14,831 nucleotides of DNA from Treponema sp. (GTDB lineage Bacteria; Spirochaetota; Spirochaetia; Treponematales; Treponemataceae): contig JAEDFX010000057.1 of assembly GCA_016297805.1 (NCBI GenBank), positions 1 to 14,831 of the forward strand. Reading direction: 5' to 3'. How positions within the stretch are numbered: position 1 is the stretch's first letter; each line of letters begins with the position of its first letter. The notes under the pieces are model-generated. The model saw only the letters and a list, made by a program, of their open reading frames with translations. It was not told where the DNA came from and made no database searches. A program made the translations under genes and the position numbers. Positions 1-6,889 of this stretch are shown here, piece by piece.

Positions 1-13
1 ACAGAGGTAAACT

Positions 14-40
14 AAAAAAACAATCGAGGATTGTTTTTTT
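14..40. terminator. Terminator-like hairpin, array copy 1
   Basis: A perfect 12-bp inverted repeat (14-25 with 29-40) around loop gag. The A tract and T tract form the lower stem, so it could terminate transcription from either side. The gene to its left lies outside the window. Confidence 0.55.
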
Positions 41-99
41 AGTGCGTCAAATAGAAGAAAGTTCGCGAAGAGAACTTTCGACATATTTTATAAAATAAG

Positions 100-126
100 A
101 AAAAAACAATCGAGGATTGTTTTTTT
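100..126. terminator. Terminator-like hairpin, array copy 2
   Basis: The same 12-bp stem (100-111 with 115-126) and gag loop as copy 1, 86 bp further on. Confidence 0.5.
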
Positions 127-186
127 AGTGCGTCAAATAGAAGAAAGTTCGCGAAGAGAACTTTCTGCATATTTTATAGAATAAGA

Positions 187-213
187 AAAAAAACAATCGA
201 GGATTGTTTTTTT
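187..213. terminator. Terminator-like hairpin, array copy 3
   Basis: The same stem (187-198 with 202-213) and gag loop, 87 bp after copy 2. Reading from leuS, it would be met after the hairpin at 228-257. Confidence 0.5.
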
Positions 214-227
214 AGTGCGTCAAATAA

Positions 228-257
228 AAAAAGAGCTTGCGAATGCGAGCTCTTTTT
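228..257 (-). terminator. Rho-independent terminator of leuS
   Basis: A 13-bp stem (228-240 with 245-257, one G-T pair) with loop gaat. It includes agagct/agctct and ends in T-rich sequence on the minus strand, 25 bp past the leuS stop codon. The flanking A and T tracts make it potentially bidirectional. Confidence 0.8.
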
Positions 258-282
258 CTTTTATATTGTTTTATATAGTTTA

Positions 283-2835
283 TTAACCAACAACAAGATT
301 AACAAGTTTATCTTTTACGATAATACACTTTTTGATTTCAAGACCGTCAGTAAACTTCTTAACACCTTCACGTGATAAAGCTGTTTCTTTAAGAACTTCA
401 TCTGAAGTTCCAGGAGCGGCTTCGAAAGTATCACGTTTCTTTCCGTTTACCATTACAACGATTGTTTTTGCATCATCCTTTGTAAAATCTTCATTGAAGG
501 TTGGCCACTGAACATATGCAATAGTTTCTTTATTGCCAAGTTTTTCCCAAAGCTCTTCACCAAGGTGAGGAGCATATGGAGAAAGAACTTTAACAAAGTC
601 TGCCCACATAGCTTTTGGAACTTCTGGTAATTTTGATACTTCATTAATGAAAATCATCATCTGGCTGATTGCAGTATTGAAGTTTAAGGTACTTGTATCA
701 TCAGTTACTTTTTTGATTGTCTGTGCAAATGTTTTGCGAGCAGATACCAAAGCTTTATCTTCAAGTTTTCCTGTAATATCAATATCACTCATTGGTTTTT
801 CAGAAACAGCCCAAACTTTTTCAAGGAAACGGTGAATACCAACAATACCCTGTGTAGACCAAGGTTTGGACATTGTTAAAGGACCCATGAACATTTCATA
901 CATACGAACAGAGTCTGCACCATAAGCTTTGATTTCATCATCAGGATTAACTACGTTTTTCAAAGATTTAGACATCTTGGCTACAATCTGTTCAAGTTCT
1001 TCGCCTGTTGCCTTTTCGTAGTATTTTCCGTCGTCTTTCTGTTCAACTTCATCAACTGGAACAAGAGTTTTGTTTTTGCGCTGGAATGCAAATGAAGTAA
1101 TCATACCCTGGTTTACAAGTCGCTGGAAAGGTTCTTTAGTTGTAACAACTCCACAGTCATAAAGTACCTTGTGCCAGAAACGAGCGTAGAGAAGATGAAG
1201 AACTGCGTGTTCAGCACCACCAATATATAAATCAACTGGCATCCAGTATTTTTCAGCTTCTGGAGAACAGAACTGTTTGTCGTTATGTGCATCAAGATAG
1301 CGGAGATAATACCAGCAAGATCCACCCCACTGAGGCATTGTGTTAGTTTCTCGTTTTGCAGGTTTTCCACATTTTGGACATTTGCAGTTTACCCAAGAAT
1401 CAATTGCTGCCAAAGGAGATTCGCCTGTACCTGTTGGCTGATATGATTTTACTTCTGGTAAAGTAAGTGGTAATTCCTCTTCTGGAACAGGTACAGTACC
1501 ACAATCTGGACAATGTACCAAAGGAATTGGTTCACCCCAATAGCGCTGACGGCTGAATACCCAGTCGCGAAGTTTATAGTTGATAGCCTTGCGACCAATC
1601 TTTTTTTCTTCAAGGAATTCAAGCATTTTTGCGATAGCGTCTTTTTTGTTTAAGCCATCAAGGAATTCAGAATTAACATGGATTCCATCCTGTGTCCAAG
1701 CCTGCTTTTGAACATCAACCTCTGACTTTAATACTTCGATGATAGGAAGGTTGAATTTTTTGGCAAATTCCCAGTCACGGTCATCATGGGCTGGAACGGC
1801 CATAATTGCACCTGTACCGTAAGAAATCAAAACATAATCAGCAATCCAAATAGGAATCAATTTTCCGTTTACAGGGTTGATTGCATAGCTTCCTGAGAAA
1901 ACACCGGTTTTATCTTTTGCCAAATCTGTACGTTCAAGATCAGATTTTTTAGCAGCTTCTTCCTGATATGCTTTTACTGCAGCTGCCTGTTCTGGAGTGG
2001 TGATTGAATCAATAATTTTGTGTTCTGGAGAAACAACCATATAAGTTGCTCCGAATAATGTATCACAACGAGTTGTATATACTGTAAGTTTATTGTCAGT
2101 TGGTTTTCCGTCTTTATCTGCAACTGTGAAAGTAACTTCAGCACCAGTTGATTTTCCAATCCAGTTGTGCTGCATTGCTTTTACAGATTCTGGCCAGTCA
2201 AGAGTTTCAAGGTCGTTATCAAGACGATCTGCATAATCAGTAATTTTCAGAATCCACTGACGAATGGTCTTGTGTGTTACCTGAGAACCACAGCGATCAC
2301 ATTTACCTTCTTTAACTTCCTCATTAGCTAGACCTGTCATACAAGAAGGACACCAGTTAATTGGAGTTTCAGCTTCGTAAGCCAGTCCCTTTTTATAAAG
2401 CTGGAGGAAAATCCACTGTGTCCATTTGTAATATTCAGGCTCACAGGTAGAAACGCAACGGTCCCAATCGTAAGAGAAACCAAGAGATTTAATCTGCTGT
2501 GTAAAGTGTTCAATGTTAGCATTTGTTGTTGTTTTTGGATGAGTTCCAGTTTTAATTGCATAGTTTTCTGCTGGAAGACCAAAAGCATCGTATCCCATTG
2601 GATGAAGAACATTGTAACCGTTCATTCGTAGGTAGCGGCAGTAAATATCAGTTGCTGTGTAACCTTCAGGATGTCCTACATGTAATCCTGCTGCTGAAGG
2701 ATAAGGGAACATATCCAAGACATACATACGTTTTTCTTTTGGATATTTTTCATCTTCTGTTGTTTTAAAAGTTTTGTGTTCGTCCCAGTATTTCTGCCAT
2801 TTTGGCTCAATACTTTCAAATGGATACTTACTCAT
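283..2835 (-). CDS. leuS: Leucyl-tRNA synthetase (LeuRS)
   Basis: Cytoplasmic class I aminoacyl-tRNA synthetase that charges tRNA-Leu with leucine. The 850 residues match full-length bacterial LeuRS. Visible signatures are the HIGH box as HVGH (residues 52-55) after the PYPSAAG run, a CxxC pair set at C162/C165/C179/C182, and the CP1 editing domain with a threonine-rich TTRCDT motif (254-259) and the GTGAIMAVPAHDDRD segment (340-354). A second Cys cluster lies at C442/C445/C486/C489, KMSKS at 620-624, followed by an anticodon-binding domain and a C-terminal domain ending in VNLVVG. The ATG at 2835 has an AGAGG ribosome site 7 nt upstream. It reads toward the left-edge hairpin array and has its own promoter. 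Confidence 0.99.
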   Translation of the reverse strand: MSKYPFESIEPKWQKYWDEHKTFKTTEDEKYPKEKRMYVLDMFPYPSAAGLHVGHPEGYTATDIYCRYLRMNGYNVLHPMGYDAFGLPAENYAIKTGTHPKTTTNANIEHFTQQIKSLGFSYDWDRCVSTCEPEYYKWTQWIFLQLYKKGLAYEAETPINWCPSCMTGLANEEVKEGKCDRCGSQVTHKTIRQWILKITDYADRLDNDLETLDWPESVKAMQHNWIGKSTGAEVTFTVADKDGKPTDNKLTVYTTRCDTLFGATYMVVSPEHKIIDSITTPEQAAAVKAYQEEAAKKSDLERTDLAKDKTGVFSGSYAINPVNGKLIPIWIADYVLISYGTGAIMAVPAHDDRDWEFAKKFNLPIIEVLKSEVDVQKQAWTQDGIHVNSEFLDGLNKKDAIAKMLEFLEEKKIGRKAINYKLRDWVFSRQRYWGEPIPLVHCPDCGTVPVPEEELPLTLPEVKSYQPTGTGESPLAAIDSWVNCKCPKCGKPAKRETNTMPQWGGSCWYYLRYLDAHNDKQFCSPEAEKYWMPVDLYIGGAEHAVLHLLYARFWHKVLYDCGVVTTKEPFQRLVNQGMITSFAFQRKNKTLVPVDEVEQKDDGKYYEKATGEELEQIVAKMSKSLKNVVNPDDEIKAYGADSVRMYEMFMGPLTMSKPWSTQGIVGIHRFLEKVWAVSEKPMSDIDITGKLEDKALVSARKTFAQTIKKVTDDTSTLNFNTAISQMMIFINEVSKLPEVPKAMWADFVKVLSPYAPHLGEELWEKLGNKETIAYVQWPTFNEDFTKDDAKTIVVMVNGKKRDTFEAAPGTSDEVLKETALSREGVKKFTDGLEIKKCIIVKDKLVNLVVG

Positions 2836-2869
2836 TTATATGCCTCTATAATGTTTAAATAGTGCATAT

Positions 2870-2898
2870 ATTATAATGAAAAGACTTGTATATTTAAA
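2870..2898 (-). promoter_or_regulatory. Predicted sigma-70-type promoter of leuS
   Basis: On the minus strand, TTTAAA (2898-2893) and a perfect TATAAT (2875-2870) are separated by 17 bp, and the -10 lies 34 bp upstream of the leuS ATG. The -35 is only 4/6 to consensus. Confidence 0.6.
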
Positions 2899-2919
2899 GG
2901 GTTGTTTATGCAGGTAAAG

Positions 2920-3828
2920 TTAATTAAGTGCTTTCTGTATGGTTTCCAGATTAAGGCGCATAGCATCAAGATAAGTTGTACTACCCATGCTTTCTCTCAA
3001 AGATGTACATTGCATGGAATCCAGGGTGAAGGTATCACAACTTGGTTTTTTTGCGGCCAGAATCACAGATTTTGAAATTTTTTTATCACTATCATCAAGT
3101 ACAAATATTGAATTAAGCTGATACTCATTAAGTTTGCTGGCTAGAAAATCAATAATTTCTGTAGGGGCGGAGGTTTGTTTTGTACAATCAGGAAGGGCAG
3201 AAAAATATTTAAGACCATAATTTTCTGAAATGTAGTAAAAAGGAAATCTGTCACAGATTATAAGCGGTTTATCAGGAAGATTTTTTATAATTGATTTGTA
3301 TGTGCTGTCCATACTGTTGAGCTGTTCAATATAATCAACGTAATTTGACTGATATTTTTCTGAATTCCCGGGAACCATTTCTTTTAAGATTTCTGTAATT
3401 GCATTGCAGCAGATTTTTGCGTAATCAAGAGAAAGCCAGATATGTTCATCTGGGGGTGTTATTCCTGTAGTCGATTCAATAATTTTATATAAATTCAGTA
3501 TGCGGGAAGGTTTATCCTCTGATGAAGAAAGAATGTCATCAATCCATTTATCACTTTCACCGCCAATATATATTAATAAATCATATGAAGTGAGTTGTGA
3601 TATATCATTCTGATCTGGTTGATAATAATGTAAGTCCAATCCATTTTTTATTAGAAGAGTCTGGATTGTTTCATTTTCCAAGCCACCTGTAATGGATCGT
3701 GTCCAATCGTATTGAGGAAAGTAGGTTGAAAGAATTTTAATTTTATTTGAAGAATCTTTTTTTGCAGGTTTACAAGAAATTAAGGAGAATAGCACAATAG
3801 ACAAAATAAGAAATCTGATTTTTTTCAA
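2920..3828 (-). CDS. Zinc/metal ABC transporter substrate-binding lipoprotein (ZnuA-like)
   Basis: Predicted membrane-anchored lipoprotein that captures a divalent metal, probably zinc, for an ABC importer. After a short positively charged N-terminus and hydrophobic stretch there is a lipobox LISC (Cys19 from the start used here). Cluster A-1 landmarks are LHYYQPD (metal His67), DEHIWLSLDY (His129) and a CDRFPFYY segment where classical ZnuA has its third His; DRFPF is typical of a branch common in Firmicutes. I chose the TTG at 3828 because AAGGTGG (3840-3834) sits 5-6 nt upstream. The in-frame GTG at 3837 lies inside that site and has no ribosome site of its own; using it adds three residues (302 versus 305). 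No ATPase or permease gene is adjacent, so it is an orphan here. Metal specificity is inferred. Confidence 0.85.
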   Translation of the reverse strand: MKKIRFLILSIVLFSLISCKPAKKDSSNKIKILSTYFPQYDWTRSITGGLENETIQTLLIKNGLDLHYYQPDQNDISQLTSYDLLIYIGGESDKWIDDILSSSEDKPSRILNLYKIIESTTGITPPDEHIWLSLDYAKICCNAITEILKEMVPGNSEKYQSNYVDYIEQLNSMDSTYKSIIKNLPDKPLIICDRFPFYYISENYGLKYFSALPDCTKQTSAPTEIIDFLASKLNEYQLNSIFVLDDSDKKISKSVILAAKKPSCDTFTLDSMQCTSLRESMGSTTYLDAMRLNLETIQKALN

Positions 3829-3848
3829 GATACCCACCTTTAAAATAA

Positions 3849-3886
3849 TATACCCGACCAGTTTATTATAAAACAGATCGGGTATA
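3849..3886. terminator. Imperfect hairpin between adk and the metal-binding protein gene
   Basis: A 9-bp outer stem (3849-3857 with 3878-3886, containing tacccga/tcgggta), a 3x3 internal loop, a 4-bp inner stem (3861-3864 with 3871-3874) and a 6-nt loop. On the minus strand it follows the adk stop by 23 bp and is followed by ATTATTTTAAAGG, only moderately T-rich. It could be the adk terminator or a leader element of the downstream gene, whose ribosome site begins 8 bp beyond it. Confidence 0.5.
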
Positions 3887-3909
3887 AAAGGAATTATCCT
3901 ATGCAGAAA

Positions 3910-4536
3910 TTAGAAAATCTTTTTGAATTCTTCCAAAAGAATAGGTGTTTCGATTGAAGCATCAAGATTTGTCATATTTCCCTTTTTGTTGTAGAAGTCG
4001 ATTAAAGGCTGTGTCTGTTCCTTGTAAACTTCCATGCGGTGAAGGATAGATTCCTGTTTGTCATCATCACGCTGGTAGATTTCTCCACCACATTTGTCAC
4101 AAACACCTTCAACTTTTGGAGGAAGTGTAAGTACATTGTAGTTTGCACCACAAGCTTTACAAACACGACGTGTGCTCAAGCGTTTAAGAACGATTTCTTC
4201 AGCAATTTCGAAGTTTACACATTTAAGTTCAAGACCAAGTGTATCAAGCATTTCTGCCTGTGGAATTGTACGTGGGAATCCATCAAGAATGAATCCGTTT
4301 TTGCAGTCATCCTGAGCAAGACGATCTTTTACCAATTCAAATGTTAAATCATCAGATACCAAAGAACCTGAATCAATAATAGCCTTAACTTTTACTCCAA
4401 GTGGAGTCTGTGCTTTAATGTTTGCACGGAAAATATCTCCTGTAGAGATGTGTGGAATGTTGTAGTCTGCTGCAACTTTTACAGCGAGGGAACCTTTACC
4501 AGCTCCAGGTGCACCTAAGAAAATAAAATTATTCAT
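3910..4536 (-). CDS. adk: Adenylate kinase, zinc-binding LID type
   Basis: Cytoplasmic enzyme for ATP + AMP = 2 ADP. The 208 residues show the P-loop GAPGAGKGS (8-16), the AMP-binding STGD segment (31-34), DGFPRT (85-90), R123 and R167. A long-form LID carries four zinc-ligand cysteines, C126, C129, C146 and C149. An ATG 6 nt further upstream (4542) touches the AGGAG (4548-4544), so the second ATG at 4536, 7 nt from it, is the better start. Longer in-frame extensions upstream lack family similarity and run through intergenic DNA. The next gene downstream on the same strand is the metal-binding lipoprotein, 81 bp away from the start chosen there. Confidence 0.97.
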   Translation of the reverse strand: MNNFIFLGAPGAGKGSLAVKVAADYNIPHISTGDIFRANIKAQTPLGVKVKAIIDSGSLVSDDLTFELVKDRLAQDDCKNGFILDGFPRTIPQAEMLDTLGLELKCVNFEIAEEIVLKRLSTRRVCKACGANYNVLTLPPKVEGVCDKCGGEIYQRDDDKQESILHRMEVYKEQTQPLIDFYNKKGNMTNLDASIETPILLEEFKKIF

Positions 4537-4577
4537 ATTCATACTCCTATAATTATAGTCAAAAATGTAACACATAT

Positions 4578-4606
4578 ATTTTATTATGAAAATCCGTTGG
4601 GAGCAA
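4578..4606 (-). promoter_or_regulatory. Candidate promoter of adk
   Basis: On the minus strand, TTGCTC (4606-4601) and TAAAAT (4583-4578) are separated by 17 bp, about 40 bp upstream of the adk ATG. The -10 is 5/6 to consensus and the -35 is weak. Confidence 0.4.
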
Positions 4607-4642
4607 GTGGAAATAAATTGAAGGTTTTTGAAGACTGATGTG

Positions 4643-4702
4643 ACAGTAATGACTGACATGACTGTATTTAAATTGTGATACACTGATGTCAGTCATTACT
4701 GT
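4643..4702. repeat. Perfect 17-bp inverted repeat, copy 1 of a dispersed hairpin element
   Basis: Arms 4643-4659 and 4686-4702 (acagtaatgactgacat and its exact complement) flank a 26-bp centre. Read on the minus strand, core 4694-4651 starts GACTGACATCAGTGT and ends ACAGTCATGTCAGTC. The element at 7775-7839 has the same core ends. It lies between the divergent adk and lemA promoters, outside both predicted transcripts. A 12-bp direct repeat, actgtatttaaa, occurs at 4661 and 4698. Confidence 0.85.
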
Positions 4703-4719
4703 ATTTAAAAATCAGAATT

Positions 4720-4749
4720 TTTATATTGACGATATCCTTTGTATATAAT
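4720..4749 (+). promoter_or_regulatory. Candidate promoter region of the lemA operon
   Basis: TATAAT at 4744-4749 can pair with TTTATA at 4720-4725 (18-bp spacing). A better -35-like TTGACG at 4726-4731 is only 12 bp from that -10 and would need the poor TAAATT at 4750-4755. The region is plausible; the exact pairing is uncertain. Confidence 0.4.
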
Positions 4750-4788
4750 TAAATTTGTACTATAACTTAATTTTTCGGGGGATTTATT

Positions 4789-5394
4789 ATGAAAAAATTT
4801 CCAAAATGGCTGATTGTTGTAGCTGTTGTATTAGTTTGTGTATTTGGCATTTTTGGTGCATATAAGAATACATATAATTCACTTGTATATTTAGATGAGG
4901 AAGTAACTTCCCAGTGGGCAGAGGTTCAGAATCAGTATCAGCGTCGTATGGATTTAATTCCAAATCTTGTTTCTACTGTAAAAGGTTATGCAGCACACGA
5001 AAGTGATGTATTTAAGCAGGTTTCCGATGCTCGATCTAAAGCTGGTGGACAAATCAATATTTCTGATGATGTTCTTTCTGATCCAGAAGCATTTGCACGC
5101 TATCAGCAGGTACAGGATCAGTTAGGTTCAAGTTTACAGAGACTTCTTATGGTTACAGAAAATTATCCAGAGCTTAAGGCTGATAAAAACTTCCTGGCAT
5201 TGCAGGATCAGCTTGAAGGAACAGAAAATAGAATCACTGTTGCTCGTAAACGATTTAATGATACTGCAAAGGTTTACAATACAAAGGTAAGAAGTTTTCC
5301 AACAAGTATTGTTGCAAATATGGGTGGATTTGAAAAGAAAACATATTTTACTGCTAGTGCTGAAGCTCAATCAGCGCCTAAAGTAGAATTTTAA
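4789..5394 (+). CDS. lemA: LemA family membrane protein
   Basis: LemA-family protein of 201 residues. A single N-terminal hydrophobic helix (about residues 7-25) anchors a mostly helical soluble domain, probably extracytoplasmic. Family landmarks are RRMDLIPNLV (about 52-61), ENYPELKA and the LEGTENRI.VAR segment with a following FN, plus a conserved late FP. The biochemical role of LemA is not settled. GGGGGA lies 6 nt before the ATG. It is the first gene of a three-gene operon with two TPM-domain proteins, an arrangement seen in many bacteria and suggesting a joint envelope function. The 15-bp gap to the next gene supports co-transcription. Confidence 0.93.
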   Translation: MKKFPKWLIVVAVVLVCVFGIFGAYKNTYNSLVYLDEEVTSQWAEVQNQYQRRMDLIPNLVSTVKGYAAHESDVFKQVSDARSKAGGQINISDDVLSDPEAFARYQQVQDQLGSSLQRLLMVTENYPELKADKNFLALQDQLEGTENRITVARKRFNDTAKVYNTKVRSFPTSIVANMGGFEKKTYFTASAEAQSAPKVEF

Positions 5395-5409
5395 TTTTTT
5401 GGAAAATTT

Positions 5410-6117
5410 ATGAAATATAAAACTCTCGTAAAAAAGCTTAATCTTTCAGAAGCTGATTTTGAAACTATTAAGAAAACTGTGGCAGATGTGGAATCAAAAA
5501 CTACTGGAGAAATTGCAGTAGCAGTTGCTCCAGAAAGCACCCATTATTCTTTTTGGGAACTACTTGCTGCCAATGTTTTTGCGGCTATTGTGTTAGTAGT
5601 TTTACTGCCTTTTTCAGATGTAATTCGTGGGTTATATAGAAATCTTTACTGGCAGAATGAACCTAGCTGGATATTGCCTTTGTTCTATATAATCAGTTGT
5701 TTTGCGGCGGTTGTGATTGCTTTTTATCTGTCAAACATTCCAGCTGTAGACCGAATCATAATTCCGCGGGCAGTTCGAATGTCTTGTGTTACTCATAGAG
5801 CATTCAGATATTTTACAGAATCTGGAGTTTACGATACAGCTGAACATTCAGGGATTCTGATTTTTGTTTCCTATATGGAGCGTCAGGTTAGAATTATTGC
5901 CGACCGTGGTATTTCAGAAAAAATTTCTCAGGATTTGTGGAATTTGATTGCTGATGAGCTGGCAGAAAATCTGAAGAAAGGACAGACTGCTGTTGCTTTT
6001 GAATCTGCAATTAAAAAATGCGGTGAATTGCTGGCTGAAAATTTTCCACCACATGAAGAAAATCCTAATGAACTGTCAGATGGACTTGTAGTTCTGGAGG
6101 ATGCGGAATGGTATTAA
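5410..6117 (+). CDS. TPM-domain membrane protein (COG3762-like)
   Basis: A 235-residue protein with an N-terminal stretch ending in the TGEIAVAVAPES strand typical of TPM (TLP18.3/Psb32/MOLO-1) domains, two membrane helices (about 52-70 and 87-106) inserted in the domain, then its second half with SGILIFVSYMERQVRIIADRGI. The C-terminus is acidic and ends in EDAEWY. It resembles the membrane-embedded TPM partner found next to LemA and YgcG-type proteins. No enzymatic activity can be assigned. The weak ribosome site GGAAA is 4 nt from the ATG. Its last 10 bases overlap the next gene, which suggests translational coupling. Confidence 0.85.
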   Translation: MKYKTLVKKLNLSEADFETIKKTVADVESKTTGEIAVAVAPESTHYSFWELLAANVFAAIVLVVLLPFSDVIRGLYRNLYWQNEPSWILPLFYIISCFAAVVIAFYLSNIPAVDRIIIPRAVRMSCVTHRAFRYFTESGVYDTAEHSGILIFVSYMERQVRIIADRGISEKISQDLWNLIADELAENLKKGQTAVAFESAIKKCGELLAENFPPHEENPNELSDGLVVLEDAEWY

Positions 6118-6884
6118 AGAAAAAACTTTTAAGCCTGATTATCGCTGTAGGACTTGCTGTTTCTGCTTTTTCTCTGGAAGTGCCTGCTTTAAAAGGCCGG
6201 GTAAATGATTATGCTGGTGTTATAAGTTCAGGCACAGAAAAGGAATTGGAAAATTATCTTTTTTCTCTTGAACAGCAATCAGGAATTCAGATGGTCGTTT
6301 TGACAGTGCCAAGTCTTAAGGGGGATGATATTGCAAGTTTTGGAATTAAAGTTGCAGAAAAATGGCAGATTGGTCGTAACGGAAAGGATGATGGAGCCAT
6401 ACTTTTGGTTGCAATGAATGAGCATGATGTAAGAATTGAAGTTGGTTATGGACTTGAAGGAACACTTACAGATGCAAAATGCGGTCTGATTATTCGAAAC
6501 GTAATTATTCCTGAATTTAAGAATGGAAATTACTCCGCCGGTATTTTAAAAGGAATTAAAAATATGGGTGGGGTTGCTACTGGAGATATGGAACTGGTTT
6601 CAAGAACTGTAGCAAATGAAAATGACGAAAGTAATGATGATGTTGTTGGATTACTCTTTGTTGTTGTCTGGATGATTTTCTTCTTTATTGTGATCTCTTC
6701 AAAAGGTGGATTATGGAAGTGGTTCTTTATTTCACGTATGTTTGGTGGTGGTCACAACTACAGTAATCATAGAGGTCCATACGTACCTCCACGAAACAGT
6801 GGATTTGGTGGAGGACTCGGAGGTGGAAGCTTCCACGGTGGTGGCGGACACTTTGGTGGTGGCGGAGCATCAGGACATTGGTAG
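6108..6884 (+). CDS. Secreted TPM-domain protein with glycine-rich tail (YgcG-like)
   Basis: A 258-residue protein with a signal peptide (charged start, hydrophobic to about residue 22), a TPM domain (about 28-155) with GRVNDYAGVIS, a WQIGRNGKDDGAILLVA segment and RIEVGYGLEGTLTD, a membrane helix (about 178-197), and a Gly/His-rich tail ending in repeated GGGG and ASGHW. This architecture is characteristic of YgcG/COG1512 proteins. GGAGG at 6096-6100 is 7 nt from the ATG and lies inside the upstream gene. It converges on the radical SAM gene with only 5 bp between stop codons and no visible terminator in the gap. Confidence 0.9.
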   Translation: MVLKKKLLSLIIAVGLAVSAFSLEVPALKGRVNDYAGVISSGTEKELENYLFSLEQQSGIQMVVLTVPSLKGDDIASFGIKVAEKWQIGRNGKDDGAILLVAMNEHDVRIEVGYGLEGTLTDAKCGLIIRNVIIPEFKNGNYSAGILKGIKNMGGVATGDMELVSRTVANENDESNDDVVGLLFVVVWMIFFFIVISSKGGLWKWFFISRMFGGGHNYSNHRGPYVPPRNSGFGGGLGGGSFHGGGGHFGGGGASGHW

Positions 6885-6889
6885 TAGCT

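Larger units (their letters stand above)
14..226. repeat. Tandem 86-87 bp repeat, about 2.5 copies, built of hairpins
   Basis: Unit 1 is 14-99, unit 2 is 100-186 and a partial unit 3 is 187-226. Each unit has a 12-bp A/T-flanked hairpin with loop gag, an identical 13-nt linker (agtgcgtcaaata at 41-53, 127-139 and 214-226), a second hairpin with 8-bp arms (gaaagttc/gaactttc at 57-79 and 143-165) and an AT-rich spacer. Units 1 and 2 differ by three substitutions and one extra A. In the third position the second hairpin is replaced by the unrelated leuS terminator hairpin. No coding sequence is apparent in 1-282. Function is unknown; serial transcription terminators are the simplest reading. Confidence 0.85.

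Noticed and set aside
14..226. Possible CRISPR array at the left edge
   Set aside because: The unit is 86-87 bp, itself made of hairpins, and the intervening sequence is also repeated. There are no unique spacers and no cas genes.
4039..4347. Open frame of 102 codons on the plus strand inside adk
   Set aside because: It is antisense to well-conserved adenylate kinase sequence, including the zinc LID. It is a by-product of codon use, with no ribosome site and a Phe/Thr-rich product.
4726..4749. TTGACG-TATAAT as a normal lemA promoter
   Set aside because: Spacing is only 12 bp, too short for a sigma-70 promoter unless a special activator acts; a different -35 pairing is listed with low confidence.
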